DNA of 64,000 bases from Planctomycetota bacterium. Lineage in GTDB: Bacteria > Planctomycetota > Phycisphaerae > Phycisphaerales > SM1A02. The position numbers and the translations under genes are program-made. The DNA lies in NCBI GenBank assembly GCA_016873115.1, contig VGYB01000002.1:62001-126000 (forward strand). Reading direction: 5' to 3'. Below, piece by piece: positions 1-9,307 of this stretch. Within the stretch, counting starts at the first letter, position 1. The number at the start of each line of letters is the position of its first letter. The notes under the pieces are model-generated. The model was not told the DNA's origin. It was given only the letters and a program-made list of their open reading frames with translations, and did not search any database.

Positions 1-1
1 G

Positions 2-850
2 ACCAGCCATGTCTACGGGGCGGTCCGGCAAGCCCTCTTGCGGGAGCGCGATCTGCATGGCGTCGTGATTCATGAAGTTCCCCTTCCGCTTCCCGTCCCG
101 TCCGGGGCGGACCTCGTCGAGCGCGTGACCACGGCATTGTCCACGCGCACACGCCTCGTCCTGGTCGATCATGTGACGAGCCCCACCGCACTGGTCGTCC
201 CGGTCAAGGCGATCGTCAAGGCGTGCCACGCCCGAGGCATCGCCGTCATGATCGACGGCGCGCATGCACCGGGGATGGTGCCGCTTGAACTCGATGCGTT
301 GGGCGCCGATTGGTACACCGGCAACCTCCACAAGTGGGCGTACGCACCGAAGGGCTGTGCGTTCCTTCATGCCTCCGCCGAGCGGGCGAGCCAGACGCAT
401 CCGGCCTCGATCAGCCACCACTACGGCGCGGGCATGGACCTCGAGTTCGGCTGGCAGGGGACCCGCGATGTGGGTGCGTGGATGGCGATCACCGATGCCA
501 TCGCGTGGATGGACGCCTTCGGCGATGGCGTCGTGATGGACCACAACAGGCGGCTCGCTGCGTGGGCGCACCAACTCATGGTTGACTCGGGATTCTTCGA
601 GCCCATCTCGCCGGCCGATGGATCGATGCGCGGCTCCATGGCCTCGTGCAGGCTCGGTGCTCGCTGGCGCACACGATTCGATTCGGTCGACGCGCTGCAG
701 GCCGCCATCCTCTCGTCCGGCTCGGTCGAAGTACCGTGCATGGAGTTGCACGGCGACTGGCTGCTGCGGGTCAGCGCCGCTCCGCACAACCGCCCGTGGC
801 AGTACGAACGACTGGTCGACACGATGCGTGCGCTCGACCGGGCCTCGTGA
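2..850 (+). CDS. Class V aminotransferase (isopenicillin N epimerase-like), 5' partial
   Basis: PLP-dependent class V (NifS/isopenicillin N epimerase-like) enzyme, cut by the left edge. The frame is open from base 2, and the upstream residues (SHVYGAVRQAL) match the family, so the gene starts outside the window. The Asp of DGAHAPG (codon 254-256), expected to bind the PLP ring nitrogen, and the Schiff-base Lys of GNLHKWAYAPKG (codon 332-334) are both present. The C-terminal small domain is complete up to the TGA at 848-850. Family members act on amino acids or cysteine derivatives in the cytosol; the substrate here cannot be read from sequence. Annotated starts at internal TTG codons would be artefacts. 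The downstream gene is convergent, 30 bases away. Confidence 0.85.
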   Translation, partial: TSHVYGAVRQALLRERDLHGVVIHEVPLPLPVPSGADLVERVTTALSTRTRLVLVDHVTSPTALVVPVKAIVKACHARGIAVMIDGAHAPGMVPLELDALGADWYTGNLHKWAYAPKGCAFLHASAERASQTHPASISHHYGAGMDLEFGWQGTRDVGAWMAITDAIAWMDAFGDGVVMDHNRRLAAWAHQLMVDSGFFEPISPADGSMRGSMASCRLGARWRTRFDSVDALQAAILSSGSVEVPCMELHGDWLLRVSAAPHNRPWQYERLVDTMRALDRAS

Positions 851-880
851 GCGCTGCTCGCGCCATCACGCCCTTGGGGA

Positions 881-1849
881 TCACTTGGGTTCGCGGGCGG
901 GATCCGACTCGGCTGCGCGTGCGGCCAGGATCGGGCGGTAGGTGTCGTTGTACCAACCCACCCATGCGTTCAGATCCCAGCCAAGGTGTGCGGTGCTCTG
1001 GCCGGAGTCGAGCGTGGCCAGAGCCATGAGCGACTGGTGCACGCCAGGACGATAGGTCGTCGCTACGGCAGCTGCATCGTCGATCGCCATGACGACGCCT
1101 TCATAAATCTGACCGATCACGGGCTGGAAGCCTGCCGAGGAGTTCCCGGTGATCGGTATGAGATTGGCCACGTAACTGCGTTGCGTGCCGATCGCAATCC
1201 ACGCCAGATCGGACTGGTCCCGGACCGGATCCTGTGCAAACTGCGCCGCGATGAGCAGGGGAATCGCCTTGACGGCGTTGATCTGCCCGGCGAGCAGGCC
1301 GGCTTGGTTCACGACCATGTGGTTGGGGCTCCGCAGCGCTCCCTCCAGGACCGACAGGGCAGCACCCGATGCGGGCTGTTCGATGCGCACCGCTGCCTCA
1401 TTGCGGATGGCCGCGTCTGGGTCATGGATCGCGATCCAGGTCAGTCCAGCCTGCCCGGATGCACCAAGCAAGGCAAGATGCTCGAGGACCTGCAACTTGA
1501 TCGGTCCCTCGGCGCCTCGGCTGGCGTGGTAGATCGCCCACTGTCCTTCGGGCGCCGTGAAGGTCCGCAGCATGCGCAGGCCTTCTTCGCGAAGAGCAGG
1601 CTTCGGCGAGGACAGCCGCTGGATCGCCTTGCGGGCCTCCGCATCGCTCACCCCGGGTGGACTCGGGACATCCTTGTCGGTTGCCTTGGCAGGATGCAGC
1701 GTGGTGAAGAGGCTCGAATCCCCATCCGGCACGCAGGCGGGGATCGGCTTGTTCTGCTCAAGGCGCGGCGGCACCGCTTCGCTGGACGGTGTGGTCACAG
1801 CGGGGGGATCGAGCGTCAGGCCGAGCGCAAGCGCCAGCATCGGGAGCAT
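881..1849 (-). CDS. HEAT-repeat-like exported protein of unknown function
   Basis: 322 residues. The N-terminus (MLPMLALALGLTLDP) is hydrophobic and reads as a short signal peptide or anchor. From about residue 70 there are helical pairs with HEAT/PBS-like character, for example stretches around SPKPALREEGLRMLRTF, HDPDAAIRNEAAVRIE and RSPNHMVVNQAGLLAGQ, which suggests a protein-protein binding scaffold outside the cytoplasm. No catalytic motif is visible. The gene is divergent from the truncated haemoglobin gene, with only 26 bases between the two start codons. I do not recognise a specific family and make no functional claim beyond the repeat fold. Confidence 0.7.
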   Translation of the reverse strand: MLPMLALALGLTLDPPAVTTPSSEAVPPRLEQNKPIPACVPDGDSSLFTTLHPAKATDKDVPSPPGVSDAEARKAIQRLSSPKPALREEGLRMLRTFTAPEGQWAIYHASRGAEGPIKLQVLEHLALLGASGQAGLTWIAIHDPDAAIRNEAAVRIEQPASGAALSVLEGALRSPNHMVVNQAGLLAGQINAVKAIPLLIAAQFAQDPVRDQSDLAWIAIGTQRSYVANLIPITGNSSAGFQPVIGQIYEGVVMAIDDAAAVATTYRPGVHQSLMALATLDSGQSTAHLGWDLNAWVGWYNDTYRPILAARAAESDPAREPK

Positions 1850-1875
1850 TCGTGCACCCTACCATCGTGTTGACC

Positions 1876-2274
1876 ATGAACGATGCACCGAACGGAGGAA
1901 CCCGCGAAGGAACCCTCTACGACCGACTTGGGCCGGAACCGTTCTGGGCGATCGCCCGCGCGTTCTACGCGCGCATCGAACGCCACCCTCGATTGCGGCC
2001 CATGTTCCCCCAGGAGTTCGAGGAGGCGATCCGCAACCAGGCCGAGTTCCTGGTGCAGTATTTCGGAGGTCCGACCGCCTACAGCGCTCGCAAGGGGCAC
2101 CCGCGTCTGCGCATGCGGCACATGCAGTTCCGCATTGGGCTCCAGGAACGCAACGACTGGCTCGAGGTGATGCGTGGTGCACTGGACGATGCGGCGATCC
2201 CTGAAGCCGATCGAAAGGCCATGATGGCGTACTTCGAGCACACCGCCACCTTCCTCATGAACGATGACTCCTGA
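1876..2274 (+). CDS. Truncated haemoglobin, group II (TrHbO-like)
   Basis: 132-residue haem protein of the 2-on-2 globin fold. Group II features are visible: the proximal His at residue 82 in GHPRLRMRH, Trp G8 at residue 95 in ERNDWL, and the Phe/Tyr pair F30-Y31 in the B helix. Group II members bind O2, NO or peroxide in the cytosol and are linked to redox protection or ligand sensing. The ATG at 1876 is chosen because the globin homology begins about residue 13; a frame extension to 1789 would run through the start of the divergent gene. The gene converges on the SPOR lipoprotein gene, and a hairpin lies between them. Confidence 0.9.
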   Translation: MNDAPNGGTREGTLYDRLGPEPFWAIARAFYARIERHPRLRPMFPQEFEEAIRNQAEFLVQYFGGPTAYSARKGHPRLRMRHMQFRIGLQERNDWLEVMRGALDDAAIPEADRKAMMAYFEHTATFLMNDDS

Positions 2275-2318
2275 TTCCTGCTCCCATGGCGGGCAGGAGC
2301 CGACGAGAACAGAACGCT

Positions 2319-2343
2319 GCGCGGGACCGCTTGGTTCCCGCGC
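2319..2343. terminator. Bidirectional hairpin between convergent genes
   Basis: Perfect 8-bp inverted repeat GCGCGGGA / TCCCGCGC with a 9-base loop. It lies midway between the stop codons of the haemoglobin gene (+) and the SPOR gene (-). There is no T-run on either side, so termination is inferred from position and stem strength only. Confidence 0.5.
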
Positions 2344-2362
2344 TGGCCGGCTGACCGGATCG

Positions 2363-3202
2363 TCAGTCCGTCGTCCCGAGCAGGATGCCCTTGCGGCCCC
2401 AGGTCTCGAGTGCTGCCTTGGCCAGTTCGCGCGAGTCATAGATGCCGACCTGCACGCGGTACATGATCTTGCCACGGACCTTCACCGAAACGACCTCCGG
2501 CACAGGCAGGCCACGGGCGTCGGTCTCCTTCTCGAGCTCGGACGCAAGGACATCGGCCTTCTTCTTTGACTCGAAGGCACCGGCCTGGAGCGTCCACTTC
2601 TGCGAAGCGGGTTTGGCAAGGGGAGCAGACGCCTTGCTGGCCGGATCGGACTTCGCTGCCTTCTTCGGGACCTCCGGCTTGTTGGTCCCCGCTTGCTTCG
2701 CGGTGCCGGACCGAGTGTCGAGGTTGGCTGACTGCGCGGCATCGGGCGCAGGCTTCGACTTCGGGGGGATGGCCTTGGCCAGGCGCTGCGCCTCGCTGCG
2801 GGCGCGTGCCTGCTCGCTGCCGGAGAGCATCATGCTGGCGCGGTGCATCGACTGCGCCGCGACCTCGATGCGACCGCTGCGCTCCTGGATCGTCGCCATC
2901 GACGCGAGCGCCGTGCCCGCGCACTCGCGATCAGGGCCAGCCGAAGCCTTCAGCAACCACGATTCGGCATCAGGGCGATTCAAGTCCATGGCCGAGAGCC
3001 CCGCCACGAGTTGGCCACGCTGCGCCGTCAGGGCGTCGCTCGATGCCGCAGCCTCCGTAGACAGTCCGAACGCGTCGTCCATGTCGCCGTCTTCGTAGTA
3101 CTCCCGCGCACGATCGATCGGAGTGCCGACCTCCCTGTTGGACTCGCATCCAAGCGAGACCAACACCAGCGCAAGCGCAGCCATGTTGAGGCATCTGGGC
3201 AT
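2363..3202 (-). CDS. SPOR-domain lipoprotein
   Basis: 279 residues from the ATG at 3202. The N-terminus is a lipoprotein signal (MAALALVLVSLGC, lipid-bearing Cys at residue 19). The middle (about 30-150) is helical and TPR-like, with alternating Ala-rich helices. A low-complexity Lys/Pro/Ala linker follows. The last 75 or so residues (from WTLQAGAFESKKKA to WGRKGILLGTTD) form a SPOR domain, which binds denuded glycan strands of septal peptidoglycan. An ATG seven codons upstream (3223) would put unusual residues before the signal, so 3202 is preferred. The gene is divergent from the acyl-CoA synthetase gene, with 24 bases between starts. Likely role: envelope protein at division sites. Confidence 0.8.
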   Translation of the reverse strand: MPRCLNMAALALVLVSLGCESNREVGTPIDRAREYYEDGDMDDAFGLSTEAAASSDALTAQRGQLVAGLSAMDLNRPDAESWLLKASAGPDRECAGTALASMATIQERSGRIEVAAQSMHRASMMLSGSEQARARSEAQRLAKAIPPKSKPAPDAAQSANLDTRSGTAKQAGTNKPEVPKKAAKSDPASKASAPLAKPASQKWTLQAGAFESKKKADVLASELEKETDARGLPVPEVVSVKVRGKIMYRVQVGIYDSRELAKAALETWGRKGILLGTTD

Positions 3203-3226
3203 GCGGCGTACTGTACAACCCACGCG

Positions 3227-4708
3227 ATGCAGCTCGGGAACGCCATCCTCCGTCGCCTTGCGCTCCGTCCGCTGCGCACGGTCGTGGTCGATGATCAGCG
3301 TTCATGGCCGGCCTGGCAACTGTGGTGGACCGCATGCCATGTCGCCTCAGCGATCGAGCGCACCACCTCGGCCGATCGCGTCGGCATCATGCTGCCGACC
3401 TCCGGGCTCTTCCCGGCGGCCACGCTGGGCGCGTGGATGGTGGGCCGAACCTGCGTACCACTGAACTACCTGTTCACGCCGAAGGACATGGAGCATGTCT
3501 GCCGCGACGCCTCCGTCGACTGCTGCGTCACCGTGGATCCGATGCTCGAGTTCACGAAGGGCCTGCCTCCCGGTGTGCGTGCGCTGCGGATGGAGGACCT
3601 GCCGGTCAAGTCCGTGCCCCGGCCGCGTTGCTGCATTCCCAGTCGCGCGGATCGCCTGGCGCTGCTGCTCTACACCAGCGGCACCAGCGGCCGCCCGAAG
3701 GGCGTGATGCTGACCGAGGACAACCTTTTCGCGAATGTGCTCCAGGTCCGGAACTGGGCGAGCTTCGGCATCCATGATGTGGTGCTCGGCGTGCTGCCGC
3801 AGTTCCACAGTTTCGGGTTCACCGTGCTCACGATGATGCCGCTGGCGGTCGGTGCCAGGGCGGTCTACACCGCACGCTTCCTGCCCAGGAAGATCGTCGA
3901 CCTTGCCGTGCGCCACAAGCCCACGGCGCTCGTGGCGATACCGAGCATGTACAACGCCCTGCGTTCGGTCAAGGATGCTCCGAAGGACGCGTTCTGCTCG
4001 CTGCGTTTCGCCGTCAGTGGCGGTGAGCCGCTGCCGCAGTCGGTCAGCGACGGCTTCCACGACACCTTCGGCGTGCGCATCGCCGAGGGCTACGGCCTGA
4101 CCGAGACGAGCCCGGTGGCGAGCTGGTGCCTTCCCCACGAATATCGCTGGAAGAGCGTTGGCCGGCCGCTCGATGGCGTGCAGTTCCTGATTGCCGATGG
4201 TGATGGCCGCGCGGTGCCGCAGGGACAGGACGGTGAGGTCAGGATCAAGGGCCCGAATGTGATGAGGGGCTACTTCAACCTGCCGAGCGAGACCGCCGCT
4301 GCATTCGATGCCGAAGGCTGGTTCCGTACCGGTGACCAGGGGCGTCTTGATGCAGACGGTCACCTGTCGATCACGGGCCGCATCAAGGACATGCTCATCA
4401 TCGCCGGCGAGAATGTCTTCCCGCGGGAGATCGAGGAAGTGCTGAACCACCAGCCCTCGATCAAGGAGAGCGCGGTGATCGGGATGAGTGATGGCTCGCG
4501 CGGCGAAGTGCCGCTGGCCTTCATCGAGTTGCACGAGGGCGCCCGGTTCGATGAGCTCGCCGTGCGTTCATGGTGCCGCGAGCGCTTGCCGGGCTACAAG
4601 GTCCCGCGCGAATTCCGTGTGCTGGCCGCCCTACCGCGCAATCCGACGGGAAAGGTCATGCGTCGCGCCCTGTCGGCCGCCACGCCGGGGCTGAACGCAT
4701 CACCCTGA
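3227..4708 (+). CDS. AMP-forming acyl-CoA synthetase / ligase
   Basis: 493-residue ANL-superfamily adenylating enzyme, expected to activate a carboxylic acid (probably a fatty acid) to acyl-AMP and then acyl-CoA. Family motifs are all present: A3 phosphate loop YTSGTSGRPKG at 149-159, A5 GYGLTET at 288-294, A7 FRTGD at 366-370, the hinge region GRIKDMLIIAGENVFP, and the A10 lysine K476 in NPTGKVMRR. Length is normal for short to long-chain members without an N-terminal extension. The start at 3227 gives the family-like N-terminus; an in-frame extension to 2843 runs antisense through the SPOR gene and is rejected. Chain-length preference cannot be told. Confidence 0.9.
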   Translation: MQLGNAILRRLALRPLRTVVVDDQRSWPAWQLWWTACHVASAIERTTSADRVGIMLPTSGLFPAATLGAWMVGRTCVPLNYLFTPKDMEHVCRDASVDCCVTVDPMLEFTKGLPPGVRALRMEDLPVKSVPRPRCCIPSRADRLALLLYTSGTSGRPKGVMLTEDNLFANVLQVRNWASFGIHDVVLGVLPQFHSFGFTVLTMMPLAVGARAVYTARFLPRKIVDLAVRHKPTALVAIPSMYNALRSVKDAPKDAFCSLRFAVSGGEPLPQSVSDGFHDTFGVRIAEGYGLTETSPVASWCLPHEYRWKSVGRPLDGVQFLIADGDGRAVPQGQDGEVRIKGPNVMRGYFNLPSETAAAFDAEGWFRTGDQGRLDADGHLSITGRIKDMLIIAGENVFPREIEEVLNHQPSIKESAVIGMSDGSRGEVPLAFIELHEGARFDELAVRSWCRERLPGYKVPREFRVLAALPRNPTGKVMRRALSAATPGLNASP

Positions 4709-4759
4709 GGGGAGTTCGGGCCGCTGCAAGGCTGGCCCCCATCGCTCAGCCCGGTGCGA

Positions 4760-6571
4760 TCACTGGCAGGGCCCCCAAGCACTCAGGAGCATGCCAAGGT
4801 CTGCGCCGTCGGTGATGCCGTCGCCATTCACGTCACCTCCCGACGCGAGGCCCCAGTTGCTGAGGAGCAGACCAAGATCGGCACCATCGACGCCGCCGCT
4901 GCCGTCCAAGTCGGCGGGGCATGGCCCTGGGCAGGGCGGTGCACCCGGCACCGACAGCAGGACCTGTGCCTGGCCGAGATTTCCCTGGCGCCCCAACACG
5001 CGCAGCAAGACGATCTCGTCGCACGCGACATGGATCGACAGTTCCGCGTGGGACTGCGGAGGGCAAAGCCCGGTGTCACTGCAACCGGCCGGCTGCAGCG
5101 CGTCGCATCCGCTGCGGTACGCCACCAGCAGCGTGTCGAACAGGGTCGACTCCGAACAGGTCGACACGAGCACCGTGGCGGCGCGGTCAAGTGGGCCGAT
5201 CGAGCACCAGACATCATTGCCGGCGACCGTGCCCGTACCCACGCATCCCGTCGGGAATGGCAGTCCGCTCGTCGTGGCCGGACCAGTCTGCACGAGCAGG
5301 GGAGTTCCTGGCACCAAGGGGACCGCGCCAGCACAGTCGTCATTCGGTGGCGGCGCGATGTTGCAGGCCTGAACCGCCTCGGTCACGCATGTGGCATCCC
5401 ACTCCTTCTCGCAGCAGTATGGATCGACCGCGCAGGTGGCAGCGCAGCAATCCGCATCAGAACAACCCGGTGTCGGATGCGGCGAGAGGCAGGGGCCGTC
5501 CGAAGCGCACGGTGCGACACAGACCTGATCGATCTCGACCCGAAGCGAGTAGGGACGGCCAGGGCACGGATACGAGTCAGGCGCCTGCTGCTGGGGAAAT
5601 GCACCCGATGTGCAGATGACCCACCATTGACCGGCGGGAATGCATGACTGGCTGACCGCTTCGATGCAGCTGGAGACCTGGGCGTGGATCGGCGCCTGGG
5701 CGATGGCGCAGGATCCAGCTGGAACGAGCGCCGCAAAGGTCCCAGCATTGCAGGTGAAACCGAGCGTGACGCGTGCGAGTCCATCGCCGTCCGGATCAGG
5801 AACGGTGAGCGACCAGACATCCACATCGATCCGCTCGAGTCCCGTGGCTGGTTCATAGGTCAACCATCCGCAGGCCTTGCCCCCAGTGAGGGGCTGTGGC
5901 GTTGCACCGGCCACCGGCGCAATGCATGCGTCATTGGTGTAGGTGCCACACTGATCGTTGTCGGTCACCGATCCGGATGGGCACGGTGGTTCGCACTGCG
6001 CCGAGCAGGCCGCCGCTGCATAGGCCACGCACAGCGAGTCCCATGCCTGGGTGCAGCAGGTCGGATCCTTCGCGCAGACGGCGTTGCAGCAGTCAGCGTC
6101 GTTGCAGGCTGGGGTGCCGTGTGGCACATCGCATCCGCCGGCGTTCGGATCGCCACAGGTCCCCGGATCGCCCGGATCGCACAACGCACTGGCATACACC
6201 GCGCAGGTCAGATCCCACCGTACCGTGCAGCAGAAGGCGTCGAATTGGCAGACGGTGCTGCAGCACACTGCATCGTCACACTTCGAGGTCGTGTGAGCCA
6301 GGAAGCAGCTGCCGAGTCCCGATGCGCCACAGATCGAGCAGAACGCGTTGGCGAACTGCGCACAATCGGCATCCCAGGCGACGGTGCAGCAGGTGCTGTC
6401 CATGGCACACGTGCTCGAGCAACATGCCGGATCGTTGCAGCCCGGAGTGCTGTGCGGTGAAAGGCAGTCACCGGTGGCAGGGCATGACTGTGCGAGCGCA
6501 GCGGGAACGGGTACCACGCACGAGGCAGCAGCGAGCAGCGCAACCAGCAGTTCTTGGTGTGGCATGAGCAT
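4760..6571 (-). CDS. Secreted Cys-rich multidomain protein with dockerin-like C-terminus (603 aa)
   Basis: Sec signal peptide (residues 1-28, ending AALAQ). Four copies of a roughly 48-residue Cys-rich module follow the scheme C-x-H-x-x-P-x-C-x-D-x-x-C-C-x-x-x-C-x-x-D-x-x-C-C-x-x-x-W-D-x-x-C: three in tandem at the N-terminus and one near residue 380. Between and after them are beta-rich segments resembling bacterial pre-peptidase (PPC) sandwiches. The last 50 or so residues hold two EF-hand-like repeats (DLDGSGGVDGADLG and DVNGDGITDGADLG), as in dockerin-type tails. An alternative ATG lies two codons in (6565). The gene starts 3 bases after the stop of the 848-residue paralogue, so the two are cotranscribed. 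Function is unknown; probably cell-surface or extracellular. Confidence 0.8.
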   Translation of the reverse strand: MLMPHQELLVALLAAASCVVPVPAALAQSCPATGDCLSPHSTPGCNDPACCSSTCAMDSTCCTVAWDADCAQFANAFCSICGASGLGSCFLAHTTSKCDDAVCCSTVCQFDAFCCTVRWDLTCAVYASALCDPGDPGTCGDPNAGGCDVPHGTPACNDADCCNAVCAKDPTCCTQAWDSLCVAYAAAACSAQCEPPCPSGSVTDNDQCGTYTNDACIAPVAGATPQPLTGGKACGWLTYEPATGLERIDVDVWSLTVPDPDGDGLARVTLGFTCNAGTFAALVPAGSCAIAQAPIHAQVSSCIEAVSQSCIPAGQWWVICTSGAFPQQQAPDSYPCPGRPYSLRVEIDQVCVAPCASDGPCLSPHPTPGCSDADCCAATCAVDPYCCEKEWDATCVTEAVQACNIAPPPNDDCAGAVPLVPGTPLLVQTGPATTSGLPFPTGCVGTGTVAGNDVWCSIGPLDRAATVLVSTCSESTLFDTLLVAYRSGCDALQPAGCSDTGLCPPQSHAELSIHVACDEIVLLRVLGRQGNLGQAQVLLSVPGAPPCPGPCPADLDGSGGVDGADLGLLLSNWGLASGGDVNGDGITDGADLGMLLSAWGPCQ

Positions 6572-6574
6572 GGA

Positions 6575-9121
6575 TCAGGGGGTCCACGAGGTCAGCAGGA
6601 TGCCAAGGTCGGCGCCATCGACGAGACCGTCTCCGTTGAAGTCACCTGCACCGTTGGTCCCCCAGCCCGTGAGCAGGATGCCGAGGTCGGCGCCATTGAC
6701 CACACCGTCGCCGTTCAGATCACCCGGCACCGGCGGTGGGCAGATCGGGCCGGTCTGGGCCACGGTGAGTTGGCCCGTCCCCTGGTAGGTGGAGGCGCTG
6801 TAGCCACCCACGGCAATCAGGTAGGTCTGGCCGCAAACCGCGTCGAAGGTGAGGGAGCTGGTGAACCCACTGCAACCTGGACCATCGTCATTGCAGCCGA
6901 CGACCGACGAGGCTGCGCACCCAGTCAGGACCGCCAGACGCGTGTCATGATCCGCGGCGTTGCAGGTGGACACCGTGCATGAGCCAGATCGCTCGGGCTG
7001 GTATGCGAACCAGACTGCGTTCCAGACCTTCGTGTTCCCCGACGATCCGAAGGAACATGCACCAGCCAGGTCCAGGTCCTGGGTCGCGCCTGCACGATCG
7101 AAGGGAGTGATTCCCAGACCGATCGCGAGCGGATTCGTGCACGACAATCCGGCCGGCCCTTGGTTGACCCGGAATGTTGCCTGGCCCGCCGAGTTGCCGA
7201 TCCCGCCAACGCGGATCGTCACGGGTACCCCCGAAGGGAGTTCGACGCTCAGGGCCGACCGCAGCGGCAGGCAGGACGGATCGTCAGCATCGTCGTTGCA
7301 TGCAATGAGCGAACCGCCAGTGTTGGGGCAGCCTGACCACGCCTCGATCACCGAATCGAATGGAGCAGTGCCACCGCCGCAGGTATCGAACTCGTACACG
7401 CTGGTCTGGGGCGGCACGAAGAGGAAGTACACATCGCGGCCGATCGTGATCCCGTCGCATGTCGGCACGGCTGTCTCGGCTGAAGCCAGTGCCGTCGAAA
7501 TGCCAATGGACTGCCCCACGATCACCGGTACGGCCCCCGCGCACTCATCGCTGCCACCGAGCGTGCCGCCCGAACCGCCACAGACCTCGCAGTAGGACCG
7601 CGCGTAGGTCGCGCAGATCGAGTCCCATGTGATGGCACAGCAGAAGCCATCGAGGCTGCAAACGCGTTCGCAGCAGGTGTTGTCGGAGCAGAAGGGCTGA
7701 TCGGCTGCGTGCGCCTCACAGCACGGCAGCGCACCTGCATCTTCACAGCTCGGTCGCGTGCCGACGAATTGCACGAAGAGCGAGGCTTCGCCCACCGCAC
7801 CATCCCAGCCGCCAACCCGGATGATGTAGGGCTCGGATGCCGTCGTGGCCCCGAGGTTCACGTAGAGGCTGGATGCGAACTGCAGATCGGAACCATCCTG
7901 CAGGTTGCACTGCTCGCCGTCGTCATTGCATGCGATGGGCGATGCACCCACGATTGGGCAGCCACGCCAGACCTCGACGCCGGTATCGAAGTACGGACTG
8001 CCCTGCTCGCATGTCGAGATGAGGTAGTCGCCTTCAAGGCCAGCTGGTGGACGGAAGAGGAAGAACACGTCCCGGGTGAAGGGCTGGCCTGCGTAGCCGC
8101 ACGAAGCCTGCACGAAGTTGGTGGCGGCGAACCGATTGGAGAACGGCACGAGGACCGAAGGGTAGGGATCCCCGTTGTTGGGCAGATTGATCGGCGTAGC
8201 CCCACCGCAGGTGTCGTTGCTCGGTGGATTGGCATTGCAGGGTACGCCGCTGATGCGCAGGACATACTGGTTGGAGGGGCTCGATGCGGTCGGCGGGAAC
8301 GGTACGCCCGAGAAGGCATCTGGAGCGACGAAGACCTGGTAGGAGCCGGGTGCAAGGCACACCTGGCCACTTGACGGACACTCTCCGGTCTCCGGACTTG
8401 ACTGCGTGACCATCAGGAGGTTGTTGCAGTCACCCTGATTCAGGATGGCAGCGAAGCACAGCGCTTCGGAGAACACCTCGAGCTTGACCTCAGTGGCGGC
8501 GGGAACCGAGAGCTTGTACCAGTCGGTGTCGCGCTGGGCGGCGCCGCCCGGTGGTTGGAGTGCCCAAGTGCAGCCGAGGATGGAATCGCCGACCACGACC
8601 GCCTGGTTGGCCGGGTTGCCACAGCTTCCGTTGAGTTCCTGAAGGCACTCCTCGACTTCGGTCTTGTTGTGCGGTGGTAGGGTGCAATCGTTGGTGCAGA
8701 CCCCACTGCAGAGCGACCGCGCAAGCAGTGCACACCCGCCATCCCAGGCAGTCTCGCAGCAGAACGGATCCTTCGAGCACACCGTGTCGCAGCAGGCTGC
8801 CTCGCCGCACCCTCGGCCTCCGTGCGGTTGGCAGCAGTCACCGCTCCCGCAGCTGCAGTCCTCGCAGATCTCGTTCGCCTGGTTCGCACAGATCGCATCC
8901 CATTGCGAATTGCAACAGAACGGATCGACGGCGCAGACCGCATTGCAGCAGCCGGCGTTGGCACAACCGGCGCCGGAACCGGCGGTGCAGCAGTCTTGGC
9001 TTGAGGTTGGGCAGTCCACCGGAGCGGCCTTGGCCCCCATGGGAGGTAGAGCGACAGCCAGCAAGACGATCAGCGCAATGAGTGCGCGGGCAGACCAAGG
9101 TGTTGATCGAGGGAAGCGCAT
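6575..9121 (-). CDS. Secreted Cys-rich PPC/dockerin-like protein (848 aa)
   Basis: Paralogue of its two neighbours. The start at 9121 gives a classic Sec signal ([20 protein letters not shown], cleaved after about GAKAA); an in-frame ATG 27 codons upstream would place a long polar segment before it. Three copies of the Cys-rich W-D module are present, two at the N-terminus and one near residue 490. Four beta-sandwich units with the pattern NDTC...[13 protein letters not shown]...ACNDDG resemble PPC domains. The C-terminus carries the double Ca-binding motif [14 protein letters not shown] and [14 protein letters not shown]. The Cys content predicts heavy disulfide bonding after export. Function is unknown. 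Confidence 0.8.
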   Translation of the reverse strand: MRFPRSTPWSARALIALIVLLAVALPPMGAKAAPVDCPTSSQDCCTAGSGAGCANAGCCNAVCAVDPFCCNSQWDAICANQANEICEDCSCGSGDCCQPHGGRGCGEAACCDTVCSKDPFCCETAWDGGCALLARSLCSGVCTNDCTLPPHNKTEVEECLQELNGSCGNPANQAVVVGDSILGCTWALQPPGGAAQRDTDWYKLSVPAATEVKLEVFSEALCFAAILNQGDCNNLLMVTQSSPETGECPSSGQVCLAPGSYQVFVAPDAFSGVPFPPTASSPSNQYVLRISGVPCNANPPSNDTCGGATPINLPNNGDPYPSVLVPFSNRFAATNFVQASCGYAGQPFTRDVFFLFRPPAGLEGDYLISTCEQGSPYFDTGVEVWRGCPIVGASPIACNDDGEQCNLQDGSDLQFASSLYVNLGATTASEPYIIRVGGWDGAVGEASLFVQFVGTRPSCEDAGALPCCEAHAADQPFCSDNTCCERVCSLDGFCCAITWDSICATYARSYCEVCGGSGGTLGGSDECAGAVPVIVGQSIGISTALASAETAVPTCDGITIGRDVYFLFVPPQTSVYEFDTCGGGTAPFDSVIEAWSGCPNTGGSLIACNDDADDPSCLPLRSALSVELPSGVPVTIRVGGIGNSAGQATFRVNQGPAGLSCTNPLAIGLGITPFDRAGATQDLDLAGACSFGSSGNTKVWNAVWFAYQPERSGSCTVSTCNAADHDTRLAVLTGCAASSVVGCNDDGPGCSGFTSSLTFDAVCGQTYLIAVGGYSASTYQGTGQLTVAQTGPICPPPVPGDLNGDGVVNGADLGILLTGWGTNGAGDFNGDGLVDGADLGILLTSWTP

Positions 9122-9230
9122 CGTGGAGCCTGGCGCCAGTCGGCGTGGCGGAAACCGAATACTGACTGGCGTAACTATCGGATCATGGGGGGGCAAGGTC
9201 AACCAAACACCCGACTTTCTCGCTCAGGGG

Positions 9231-9263
9231 GAACAAAAACCCCCCGGCCCTGAGGCCGGGGGG
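9231..9263 (-). terminator. Strong intrinsic terminator of the 883-aa secreted protein gene
   Basis: Perfect 10-bp stem ccccccggcc / ggccgggggg with loop ctga (9240-9263). On the minus strand it is followed by TTTTTGTTC (9231-9239). It lies about 45 bases after the stop codon at 9308 and before the next minus-strand gene, so it separates the first secreted-protein gene from the following pair. Confidence 0.9.
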
Positions 9264-9307
9264 ATTGAGGTCACTGGAGCATCAGGCGGCTGTGCGCCTG
9301 ATCGGAA

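Noticed and set aside
2843-3226. N-terminal extension of the acyl-CoA synthetase
   Set aside because: Runs antisense through the SPOR gene and adds an Arg-rich stretch not seen in the family.
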